In this document: in pieces, positions 26,501 through 38,500 of the stretch
Layout: the number at the start of each line of letters is the position of its first letter
Numbering within the stretch: position 1 is the first letter of the stretch
NCBI RefSeq assembly: GCF_021018895.1
Contig: NC_079384.1
Coordinates: forward strand, 17,639,140-17,703,139
DNA from: Seriola aureovittata
Taxonomy: Eukaryota > Chordata > Actinopteri > Carangiformes > Carangidae
DNA: 64,000 bases
Direction of reading: 5' to 3'
Notes under the pieces: model-generated
What the model was told of the DNA's origin: nothing
What the model saw: only the letters and a program-made list of their open reading frames with translations
Databases searched by the model: none
Position numbers and translations under genes: made by a program

Positions 26501-29500
26501 GTCATTTACCTTTAGTTTTATGTAGCTAAGCCAATTTTAATCATAGTATTTGGCCCCAAATCACAAATTTGCAACAAAGAGCTTTACAATCAGTACAATG
26601 TACGATACCCTCTGTCCTCAGATCCTTGATCTACAATATAGCAGTTTACCTTTCTCACAGAAATAAGAAAAATCAAAGATCGTGTTTGTTTTGGTAGATG
26701 CAATCACAGTTTCTGAAAACATCTAGCTCACAATTCTTTGGGAATTTAACAAAAAGCTTAATTAGCATAATTTTAAGTGATGTTTTCACTGACTGACTGA
26801 CGTATTTCCTGTATTTGTTTCAACAGGTATTTGATCAAATTCCTCTCCAAACTGACTGAGTACCAGGATGTAAACAAGATGACACCTGGAAACATCGCTA
26901 TTGTCCTTGGACCCAACCTGCTGTGGACACACAATGAAGGGTACGTTAGCATATCCAACTATATGACTATATAAGCATTCATTAGAGTGAGACATACATG
27001 TGATATTTAAAGGCAAGGCAATGCAAGTTTATTTATACAGCACCATTCAAACACAAGGCAATTCAAAGTGCTTTACAGAGGCATTGAAATAGCATTTAAA
27101 AACAATAAAACCAAATTTGAATAAATGAAAATATTGAAATATCATATCACATCAAAATTGCATAAAATCAGGTAAGAAATTTAGGACACCTTTTAAAAAT
27201 AAGTGCTGCAGTGAAAAAATACATTAAAAACAAGCAAAGATGCAAGATTAAAAGATGCTACATATGTAATTTATTCCTAAAATGCAGCAAATGGTGTTGT
27301 TTTAAACCCTGATTTAAATTAGCTGAGAGTTTAAAGTATCAGTCTGTTATTTATTTTTCACATTGTCAGCTGATATACATTCTTCCTCTTAGCCATAGAG
27401 CTCCATTGTTGTCCAAAAACACATCAGTGAGTTACACTGCCACACTGAGAGACATGTTCCTTCATTTACCCGCCCCCTCTTCATATCAGTGAGGTTTATA
27501 GGGTTCAATTGAGGGGGAAAAATGAGGAGAGACAGTGTCATGTTTGGGTAAAGTATCACTTGAGTGTCGCCTCGGTTCATTTTCATATTTTTCACATGTG
27601 AAAAATCAGTTTGTAATGCAGCAGCCTGGTGGATTGGGCAGGCAGACAGAGAGGCGAAGGACTCAGTATCCACAGGGATTCTCTCATCACAGCTCACTTT
27701 CTTTTTCCCTCTTTTTCTCAGTGGAAAATTTGAGCTGCTGATAGTCGTGATGCCACTCAGAGCTCAAAGTGCTGTTAACACAAAAGGCCAGTGGGCACAC
27801 GGCTCCAACACATCTCCAGGAGACAATTCTTATAATACAATATATTCACGATGATGACTAAGCAGTTTGAGAAGGGTGAAGGACACTTCCTTTATATCTC
27901 TATGTAAATCTTACTAACTCTTTATCCCTCTCTAACTTTTAATTAGGATTTTAATAGGCCACATTTCTGAAATGGTTTTAATTTTTTGTCATTTTAATGC
28001 CTCTGCAGTATCATGAAAATGTGTTAATCACCGCCTGCGCATAAATTCTGATAATCCAGACAGCTACTTTTCCTCTGCGTCCTGTCATTAAAGAAAAAGT
28101 CTGTCTCCTCTGTTCGCTGCAGCAACATCACAGAGATGATGACAACAGTTTCCCTGCAGATCGTCGGTATCATCGAGCCCATCATCCAGCACGCCGACTG
28201 GTTCTTCCCTGGAGGTGAGGAGAGAAAACACAACAGGAAGTAGATTTTTATTTGGAAGCAGCAAAATATACTAAGACTTATTTTTTCTTTTATTTCTTGT
28301 ATCTCTTCTTTTTCTTCCGTCTTTCTTAGAAATCGAGTTCAACGTCACAGGGAACTACGGAAGCCCCGTCCACACTAACCACAACGCCAACTACAGCTCG
28401 ATGCCGTCTCCAGACATGGATCAGATCGACCGTAAGCAGAGTGATCAGAGCCGACGGCCACTCAGCGTCGCCACGGACAACATGATGCTGGAGTTCTATA
28501 AGAAGGACGGGTATGATTCTCCTACTATATATAAAAGAAAACTTATTTTAATTTATTTTCAAAACTTGTTTGGGGATGCAGTACAAATCTAATATTTAAA
28601 TACCTGACTTTAAATGTAAATACTTTATTTACAATAATATATGTAGAAAACAATTATTAAAAATAAAAACTAGAGATTTAAAAGCCAACACTGTCAGCTG
28701 ACCTGGCGCTCCCTTCATTTTTAACGCCAGATGATGCAACGCCTTGTATGTGATTACTCACTTACTCAGTACCTTAAAGCGGATTTTAAAGTGTGAAGCC
28801 AGTATGTGATATGTGATGTGCGCTTTGTTCTGGTCAGTCAGTTTGGTCAAGTAGCTGAATTTTGAACAGTTTCTCCACAGCTCCACTGTTCAGAAAGGTA
28901 AACAAGTATCACAACAATCTAGGCAGGAGGATAGAAAGGCAGGTCTGTTAAAACAACATGTTTTCATCAGTTACATTAGAATAGAAAATACACAGGAGGA
29001 GCCACTGGAAATACTTCTCCCAACTGTAAATTCACATTTCAATAATTTTTTTCTTTTAATGTTTGATGGCTCTAGATATTACAATACCTATAGCCTCCGC
29101 TGCTATGGAGAAGAAGCTAATTAGATGTGTAAGTCAGATCTTTAGTGAATTAAAAGCATTTTGTTGTTGTATCTGTGAAAAAAACACAGTGACATAGTTG
29201 TCAAATTCATCCAAAAATCCAGGGCTAGAATTTGTAATATGGAGAATTTATGTCTACAAGCTTGTACCTCTGACCTTTAATCAACAAGCCAGAAATTTTC
29301 TGAGGGAAGTTTTGAACTTTTGGACCAATGATTTAACCAGAAGAGTTTCATGCCTTGCAACTCTATGACAGAAAGAAAACATGGGGTCTTATTTATGCCA
29401 GAGAAGTTTGTGTTATATATAGTTATTGACAATTGACTCAAAATGTGTATTCAATTAAGCATTTCATTGGCTACAGGTTTTGTCTTAACAAATATACAAA

Positions 29501-32500
29501 CAGTTTTTTGGGAATGAAAGAAAGGAATATTACTTGTTTTGCAGGTTTTTGTCTAAAGTAATGAACAAATAAAAAAAAATTAAAAAACGGTCCAAACAGA
29601 GATGTTTTTTAGATACAAGATGGCATGTTGTAGTAGAATAATTAAACTGAGTAAAGTATGTTCACAATTCGTCCATTACCACATCTAAATGAGCTGCAAA
29701 CTCGTGTTCGGTATCAGTAAATCATCATTAAAATGCAAAAGAAAATCTCATCAAAACAAATAGAAACAACGTTGGAACAGATGGTCTGTTTCTAAAACTC
29801 TTGGGAATAGTTAAGAGGAAGAACTGGAGACAGATACATGTCAATAAATGACCCTTATGATTCAGAACTGAGTAAAAAACTCCCCTAACAATCCTCTTTC
29901 TATGAGCTGGTCTTAGATAAGCCCATTCATCTAAAACCTCCCAGTGATTAGACTCACAATCATGTCTCTCGGCCTCCGAATCAATCAGCAGTCTAGTCTT
30001 CTCTGTTTCATTCAGGGTGGATGCTAACTGACAGCTTTTTTCTAAACAAGGCCACTTGGAGGCACGTGAAGTTTCCACATGACTTCCTCCTGACAGGGTC
30101 GGACATGTGAAGTAAGAGCAGGAGAATTCCCCACTGATTACGCAAGTTTCATGTGAGAAGTGACCTCAGGGGAAAAGCTCGGTTTCACTATGAGGTGGAC
30201 AGAGAGGATACGGTGTCACTCTTTTATCTGCAGCACCTGCCTTCGAGCTCTTTATGCCGCCCATTGAGACGGTTTGAAGTGAGAAAACAAGGAAGAAAAG
30301 AGACAGATAGACAGAGGCAGAGCTGACATTTAGTCTGTGAAATGAGGAATCTGACAATCCTTGAGCTGCAGAGGAGGATTAGTTGAAAACCAGTTAGTCA
30401 CTTTCTTTCTCTCTCTCTGTGTCTCTCTTTCTTCAATGCTTTAATACACCCTTGGTCTTATTAAGGCCTGCGGGTAGTCTGAGCTGTCTGCAGCCCAGGG
30501 ACCACAAGTACCCCAGCTAATTAAACCTGGACCAAGTGTGTGCTGGGTCTGATCAATAGAGCTCAGCTTTCAATGGAAACACACAGAGAATAATCTTTAG
30601 AGGCTTTGAAAGAGAGGTTTTCTCAGTTTTTATGTACTGAAGGTTTGTTTGTTTGCTTGTAAAGTTGCAAAATTCACATCTCTCTTGAAAGTTAACTAAT
30701 GCTCAGACACTAAAATTTGCTGCTCCGGGGATCTGTGCCCTGTAATGGTCAAGAATAAAAAAAAAAAGTGATATCAAGTCATCATTCCCATGGTTCTCTG
30801 CACCCAGCACAGCCAGCTGAAGGACACACACTGCACTCACCCTGTGCCTTAATTTGGCCACTGAGAATAATTTATAGGTACCCTGGACAGGATAATACAT
30901 ACAAGGTCACATACAAGGCTTGAAAAAAATAGCAGACAGTAGCCAGAGAGTTTATTTTGACCTCCACAGAGGAGGTTACGTTTTCACCCTTGTTGGTTTA
31001 TTTGTCAGCAGGATTATGCAAAAAGTAATGAACTGATTTGCACCGAACTTGGTGGTGGGACATGGGTCAGGGAAGAACCCATTAGAATTGGGGATGGATA
31101 TGGATTCTTTAATATGAATTAGATTTTTTTTTTTTCTCTGAAGTCTGGTGTGTGTTGTTTGACACTGACCTTGGTGGAGGTCTGCACTCTCTGAGTGACC
31201 TTCTAGTTAGAGATTTTTGTCAAAGCAAAATGGTTTAGCAACATCTTTGACAAATATGATTCATAAAATAAGATTTATTTCAATCAGTAGACATAAATAG
31301 CAGTTACAGGACTTTGGAAAATAGTTAGATTAGATTCCTGAACATCTTACCCCAAAACCGTAGTCATTAAAGGAATAGTGTGGTATTTTGGGACATATAC
31401 AAATTGTATGGTAAATATAAAACCGTAGCCTGCAGCTTGTTAGCTTAGCTTATCTTAAATACTGGAAACAGGATGAAATAGGTTCTGTAGCTCGGCTAAA
31501 GGCAACAAAATCCCAGCCAAGAACAGTTTAGTGCACAAAACCACAACTTCTTGTTTTTACACTTTATTTTTGTAAATAAATGAGATATTTTGTGGTTATT
31601 AGTGATCCTTAGAGGTGCTTTAAGGTGTTTAGTCTTCATGCTAAGCTAAGCTAACTGTCTGCTTCATATTTACTGGACAGATATGAAAGTGGTATAAATC
31701 TTCTCATTCTTCTGACTCTTCGTCCTCTGGCTTCCCTGCTGGCTCCCTGAACCAATGAATACAACTTAAAATAACATACTGATTACACATTTTATCAGTA
31801 TTAATTGATCAAATTTTCATAATTGATCTTTTTTTTTATCTGATTATGATTCCCTGATCCCTGCAAAGGAACCAACAGACAGAATCACTGCAGCTGCTTG
31901 AAACCTTTTGGTTTTTCTCTTATTTTTGGGGGGATTTTCTTGGATTCATCAGGGAAACTTTGACCTAATTATGGCTAAATGGAACAATCATTTTCTCTTT
32001 GCATTTTGACGTGGTTGAAACACTTCAGGGAGAGCGCTTTTCACCCCTCAAATCGCTCTCCTCATTACACTCAGCGTGACCCTCGTCCCTTGCAGCTCCC
32101 TGCCAGCCCGGCCTCCCTGTTTTCACTTTGCTGCTCCTCCATCTTGGTTCTTGTCTTTAAAGTTTATCCTGCCAAAGTTCTTCTGCTCTGATAACAATGC
32201 TGTTAATGAGCCCGGGGAGACTCTTGTCCCCCATGATCTTTACTCCTGTCCTCATTGTGCTTGTCTCTGTGTTAACAATGCAGCATTAGGAAGATACAAA
32301 GGTACAGTATTGTTCCTCTACCTCTGCTCACCCTCTCATCAGTCAATTCATCATCCGTCTTTCTCAGCTGCACGTTGACAGGAAACCGTCTGTCACTTGT
32401 CATATGTGTGTGTGTTTAATGCTCCTGTCAGTTCTGCCTGAAGTGACACACTTGGACTCCTATAGTTCAGTGTCTCCTACAGAGTGGGATGGGGGTGGGG

Positions 32501-35500
32501 ATGGGGGGCAACAAAGCAGGTCTTTCTTTGTATGTTTATATAAGTAGCATCTTTGCAGTTTCTGGCACTGGATAGACTTGTTCACCCTGTGAGTACAAAA
32601 GCTTATTGTTGCTTAGTCTTAGCTGACTGCATAGTTAAGTTAACAAACTTCACCTGCTAGCATCTCCAAACCTGATGATGGAAAGTAACTAAGTACTTAA
32701 ATTCAAGTACTGAGCTCAAGTATTTGTATTTTACTTGAGTATTCCCATTTTGTACTACTAATTGAGTATTAGATTTAGCTAGGTGTACCTAATAAACTGG
32801 CAACTGACTGTATATTATAGGCTATATCACATAGTTGGGGGAAAAAATTTATTTTAATTCATGTTTATTAATCGGCTTTCAGACCAACAGAGCAGAAATC
32901 AGCTGTTTAGTGACCCTAGCTCCAGAGCTCTTGCAATTTTTGTCCTGCAACATAATGTTAGATAGTTGAGCTAGTGCTAACTTTGTGCTAGAGATCATCT
33001 TTTCTAATCCAACTTCAGTGGTGGATGTGGTGATGACAGGTTGTATGAACTCCTCATAAATGGGTTCCTGGCTTTGAGATATGTACAGCAGGCTGTGTGT
33101 ACCCAACAGGACTGAGATGTAATGTGTTAATTATTGAGCTTTAGAGGTGCTGGTAGGCAGATGTTGTTACCTTTCGACAGAGTTTCTCTTTCTTTCAGTG
33201 TTTATGCTAAGCTAAGCTAATCAGACGCTTGCTGTAGCTTTGCATTGAACAGACAGAGGCGAGATTCGTATCAATCTTCTCATCTCACTCTTCACAATAA
33301 AGTGTTTTTTCCAAATATGTCAAATTATTACTTAAGTTATTTCTCACAGGGATCATAACATGCATCCTGTTCTTGTCCATTTCATCCAAACTGCTCTTGT
33401 GTGGCAGTTATTACAAGACTTGGCGTTTCACCTCACTCATACACTGTTATCGTGCAGGGAATTATCCATTTTAGCCAGACACTGTGTAGATAAACTGTTG
33501 TTCTCTGTTGTTGCATGCTGAGGATCATGAGTAGAACAATACAAGGCTTTATATGTGGAGTAGTGTGACCCTGGAGGCTGATTCAGGGTCAGGCCTTTTC
33601 ACTGCGCTAAGCCGATCCCCTGTCAGCAGCACTTCACCCCTGACGATGCGTTTAGGGTGTGGAAACCCCCCCCCCCCCCCCAGAACCGCACAAACACACG
33701 CCCTCCCTTGATTTGATTGGCTGTGCATCTCTGTCCCACTGCAGCATGGGTGTCAGGGTGATGGACACTTCTTGGGTGTCGCGCAGGGGCTCCTCGTCCA
33801 CGCGTAAAGCCTCCTCCACGCCACCGAGCGTGCATCCCCCCATCCCGCCCACTGACGCTCTCATCCCCGAGCAGCCTGGGGAATTCTCTGCCTCCCCCTC
33901 CCCCACCCCTCCTCCCACTAGCAGTGACCGAGCCAGGTAAGGCTGTTGTGCCCCTCCCCTTCCTGTTTCACCTCCTCCTCCCCTACACACACGCCTCCCA
34001 CCTGCTGCTGATCCCCCTCCTCGCCGCGTGTGCTACTGCGCCCTGCAACTGACACCAGGACAGCGCTGTCTGCTCTTACCCCCCAGTTTTTTTGTCTGTT
34101 GCTGCCCCACCCCTCACAACAAACTCATCCTCCCACCTCTATGTGAACCCCAGTGTCTCACCTCTGATGAAGCATGTCATTTCAAACTCTGTGATTACTC
34201 TTTAAGTTGTTCTTTTAAAAGTTTCTCATCCTTGGATTTGTAGAGCCATGTGTGGAGTTAATTTTCTGCCTGAGCGGCGATACTGTATATCATGTGCTGC
34301 AAGTGAAGATTCTGACTTCTCTGTAGTCTGGGTTTTTTTACGTAATGAAGTTCATCCATAGTTCAGCAGAAATGGTTCATTGCTGCATGTGCATGAGTTA
34401 TATATCTGTTTTGTTTTTGCCATTAGTCCAAGCATCATGAGCAGCATAACAGTCCATTGTCGCAAGGCCCTGCAATGGATGAGGTGACTGACTTTTCTCT
34501 TTTATTTTGAAAACCACAGATTTTCATGAGCACTTCTTCTTTATTTTTTGTGCTGTTACCCTGTTGCTCCGTTACTTCTCCTTCCTAACACGATAATTAA
34601 TAATCACCTGAATTCCTCCCTCATAATGGACCAAACTTAAACTCAATAGATAATCAATATGTCCCACTTCTCTAACCAACTTTGACCAGCTCAGTTCCCC
34701 CATGAAACTTTGATATTTTTATCATTGCAGCTCGGATGATGCATCCTCCAATTGGTCGGACTCCTGTTACGCCTACCCCTCCCCTGAGGAGGACAGGCCG
34801 CCTCCCCCTTACCCATCTTCCTCATCTTCCTCCTCCTCCTCTTGCTCTTCCTTCTCGCTCCCTCACCATTTCTACACCCGAGCACCTCCGGGTATGCGTC
34901 CCGTTGCTCCCAGCCCCGAGTCCGTGCCTTCCGGCCCGTCCCCCCCCCCCCGCCGCTCCGGCTACAGCCCACCCCCACTCCCCCACTCCCTCTGCCCATC
35001 CCCTCAGCAGCTTGACGTCAACTCCAACCCCAAACCCAGCTCCCTGCACCTTCCCAAACAGGCCTCCTTGTCCGATGCTCCGCATGCGCCCCTGTCTGAA
35101 ACGAATGGCTCCACCCTTTACATCAAACCCCCGCTCGTTCTTACACGTCACGATCTGTTCCTGGGCTCCCCCAAACCCCCCAACACTCCCCTATCTGCTC
35201 CCCCTCCATGGGCAGCCTGTGCCTGTAGCCGAGAGCGAGGAGCCAAGCTGACTAGGTAAATACAGACCCCTGCTCAACTCTTTCGTACTTCCAACACAAT
35301 TCACACACAAATGAAGAGAAGCCCCACGGGGATGAAAAGAAGCCTGAGAGAGGGATGAGATGAGGAGAGAAGGAGATGGGTGAGATTAAGATACTCCCGA
35401 CAGCGCCACCCTGTTCTCCATCTTATTATTTCTTTTGGTTTTGTATCCGTCAGTCATGGAAATCAATACGCTTTAGGAATTCCATTATCAGATCCATCTT

Positions 35501-38500
35501 TAATTTAATAGCCATGTATGCAATCCATAACTTTCCATGTTGCCAGGATATTCAGGAGCCGGTTGCCAGGCAACAAAGGAAATTCAAAGCTTTCAGTGAA
35601 TACCATTTTAAAAAGTGGGCGTTAATGAGTCATGCCAGTGGGCCCAGTCTACCCTGAGTGGTAGACTGCAAGATCAGACCTTGAATATGAACACAACACA
35701 ACACAATGGTGTTTGTTGAAGTGAAACAACATGGAAAGCAACACGAGTTAATGACATAATCATGATGTCTGATATCGGAGGAAATCCCAAAGATGCTCAT
35801 CTGCATTGCTCCACCCTGACTTTAAATCCCAGCAGCTTCAGTCATCCATCCATGTCTCATCTGCTGAATGTGAGAGCAGCTCTCAGTCAGTCGGTATAAA
35901 CTGGTTATGTTCTGACCTTCAGGTCCTTCTCCCATTGGCATTCTGGCTGCGCTGCACTGTAAAAGTACGGAAAATCCATTAAGCCATCAGGGTTTATTTG
36001 GGATTTCTGAACTGCTTCTGCTGCACCACAGTATAGACTACATGTCCATCTGCAGCAGTGGTCACTCAGGCTATTTGACATTGAACTATGGGTGCTCTCA
36101 TATTTTTTTTAAAATGCCGAGAGACTTACAGACACAGGGTTGACATATTATTAAGTGAGATGCACGGAGGAGCTTGTGATTTGTAAATGTGTGTTTTTTT
36201 CTCCTCAGCACTCTGAAGAACAAGGAGCTGTCTCCAGTGATCGGCCAGAAGGGAATCCAGGGAACGATGACCTCTTGTGGACAGTCGCAGCACTCTGAGC
36301 ACAGCCCACACACCCTGAGGAGAGGTAATAAGGGGGTGGCGTATCACTGCTGCCTTAGTGTCCTGCACTATTTACTTTTATGTTTTCATCTTAGCCATTT
36401 TCTGCCATTTCTGGCTTAATCTGTTTCTTAAAGTAATGGCTTTCAGACATGCACCTCGTCATGTAAATCTGCTGTCAGTTTCACGTCAGTCTCAGATCGG
36501 AGTGAGCCCCTGTCACTTTTTTGTAAAGGTCACAACTTTGATCTTAGTCTGAGCTGAATGCTGCCACGTTAACATAAAGGCTACAGCAGCACAAGGTTCC
36601 ACCTTCTTAAGACTAATAAATTTCTAATTGTTTTTTTCTCTTATGCACAAAGAAAATCTTTAATAAACTTTTTTATTATTAAATACTGAGAATAAACCCT
36701 GGATCCTCTAATGTCAGATGAGTCTATGAAATGTTTAATCAGCCATGGTTTCCCCTCATAGTGCAGCACAGAAGAGGAAAAAACTAAGAAAAACACTACA
36801 ATCATTAAAATATCAATCTCACTGAATTTCACACAAACGCTTCACATCCAACATGTGAGCAAAAAGGAGTCACATCCTAAAGATTGTTGTTTTTAACTCT
36901 GTCTGGCCCCTTCAGTGTTGCTCTTCCTGAGGTTTCTCGCTTGTTTTGCCTGTTAAACGGTTGTTTTTGATTTCCATATAAAATAAACTGACTTTACTTG
37001 AGCACTGTGAGACTGAAGGTTATAAAACACGCAGCAGAATTATATATTATCAACAACAAATGATAAACTTGTGAAGAAAATTGATTTAGGGATCTCCATG
37101 GTTGATTAGATTAATGGGTAACTCTCATTTTCATAATGATCATTAAAGGGAAACTCCTCAGATTTTACTCGGTAAAGTCAGTTTATTCATTTTGGTTGAG
37201 CCTGTAAAAACAGCTGTATAATGCTCCCATTTACAGAAAATCTGTTTCATTAAGTTTGAAAGATGAGGACATTAACAGGCGGGTAAAGTCTAATGAAAGA
37301 CTCTGTACTTTATAGGATCTGCAGGATCTGAAGGAATGACTCATACTAAAGAGTAAAAGTCAGGAAATCTCAGACCCTGCTACTTCAGATTTTAATTTTA
37401 TTTTTGAAAATCTGCCTCCCAACATAACGGAAGTACAATAGAACCACTGGAGTGACAGCCATCGAGCTCTATAATAAGTTTTAAAATCCATCACTTATTC
37501 AGCCTGTGAGAGAATGAGAAGACTCCTTTTCCTTCATATCATCATGTTGTCCAGCCGTGACTCAGCTCTATCATTGCAGTTTTATAATATTTATATTTAT
37601 GAGATCTATTTTTTTTGTGGGTGTCTCCACAGCTAAGAAGCTGGCCCCCATCCCCCCTAAAGGCCCTTACTGTCAGACAGGAGCCATGTCCGACCAGTCG
37701 ACAGGTCAGCCGTCTCCAGTCAGCTTGTCGCCCACTCCTCCCAGCACCCCCTCCCCGTATGGCTTCAGCTACCCGCAGGGATACGCCACCATCGGCTCCC
37801 CGGGTCAGATCCAGGCGGCCACCACCCCGTCCCTCTCCTCGCCGCCCTCGCTGGCCGGGACTCTCACCAAGGCCAGGCCGACCCCCAAGCCACCCCGGCA
37901 GAGGCCCAGCTTACCTCCTCCTCAGCCCCCCACCACGCCCGGCGCCAGTCCCCAGCCTCTGGACCATTCAGCAGGTCTCCTGGACGGTTTGTCTCCCGGG
38001 GAAAGCATGTCCACAGGTAATGTCACAGATTACAGCACATTACCACACATGTACACGCAGACTGGACTGTTGATGTATTTGAATTCTTATAGTCTACTTA
38101 TTTAAGCCCATTTATTACTGGTTACTCGAACAAATGATGCAGTATTTTTCATAAATAATATGAAATAAGTCTTCCTCTCATTAGTCAAGCTTTACACTTT
38201 AAGAAATGAACCACAGCTGCATTGTTTAATCACCAGATATTACAAGATGACTATAACAGGTTGATTGATCATGGATTTATCACTAAATCCACAACGTTTT
38301 TAATTGTTTATACAATACAAACCTCACTACAACAGTAAACTTCAAAGTCTTCAAAAACAAATATTACAGCTAAACAGCTAAACTTTTCATTGGATTTTTT
38401 AGCAATGAAAATACATATATTGAGTATTTTTTTTTAGGTTCAGGCTGATTGGAGATGCTCAAAAATAGCATCCTTTTTGAAATCTCAACATAAATCTGCA

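Larger units (their letters stand above)
28511..32283. other. arhgap44 intron 16 (3.8 kb)
   Basis: Contains two dispersed repeats (about 30,955-31,210 and 31,355-31,710). The remainder is plain intron sequence; minus-strand open frames at 29,728-30,357 have no family signal. Confidence 0.6.
32302..33744. other. arhgap44 intron 17
   Basis: Holds an ACTTGAGTA-type repeat copy (about 32,690-32,770), an element end (gtacctaataaactgg, near 32,786), a partial copy of the foldback family (about 33,125-33,300) and a poly-C run at 33,667-33,681. Confidence 0.6.

Noticed and set aside
33652..33990. Gly-rich minus-strand frame of 112 codons
   Set aside because: Shadow of arhgap44 exon 18 and a neighbouring poly-C tract; no splice or family support.
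34691..35251. Long frames on both strands over the arhgap44 Pro/Ser-rich exon (171, 109 and 102 codons)
   Set aside because: They are other-frame readings of a C-rich exon. Only the frame with ATG at 34,894 is in phase with the flanking arhgap44 exons.
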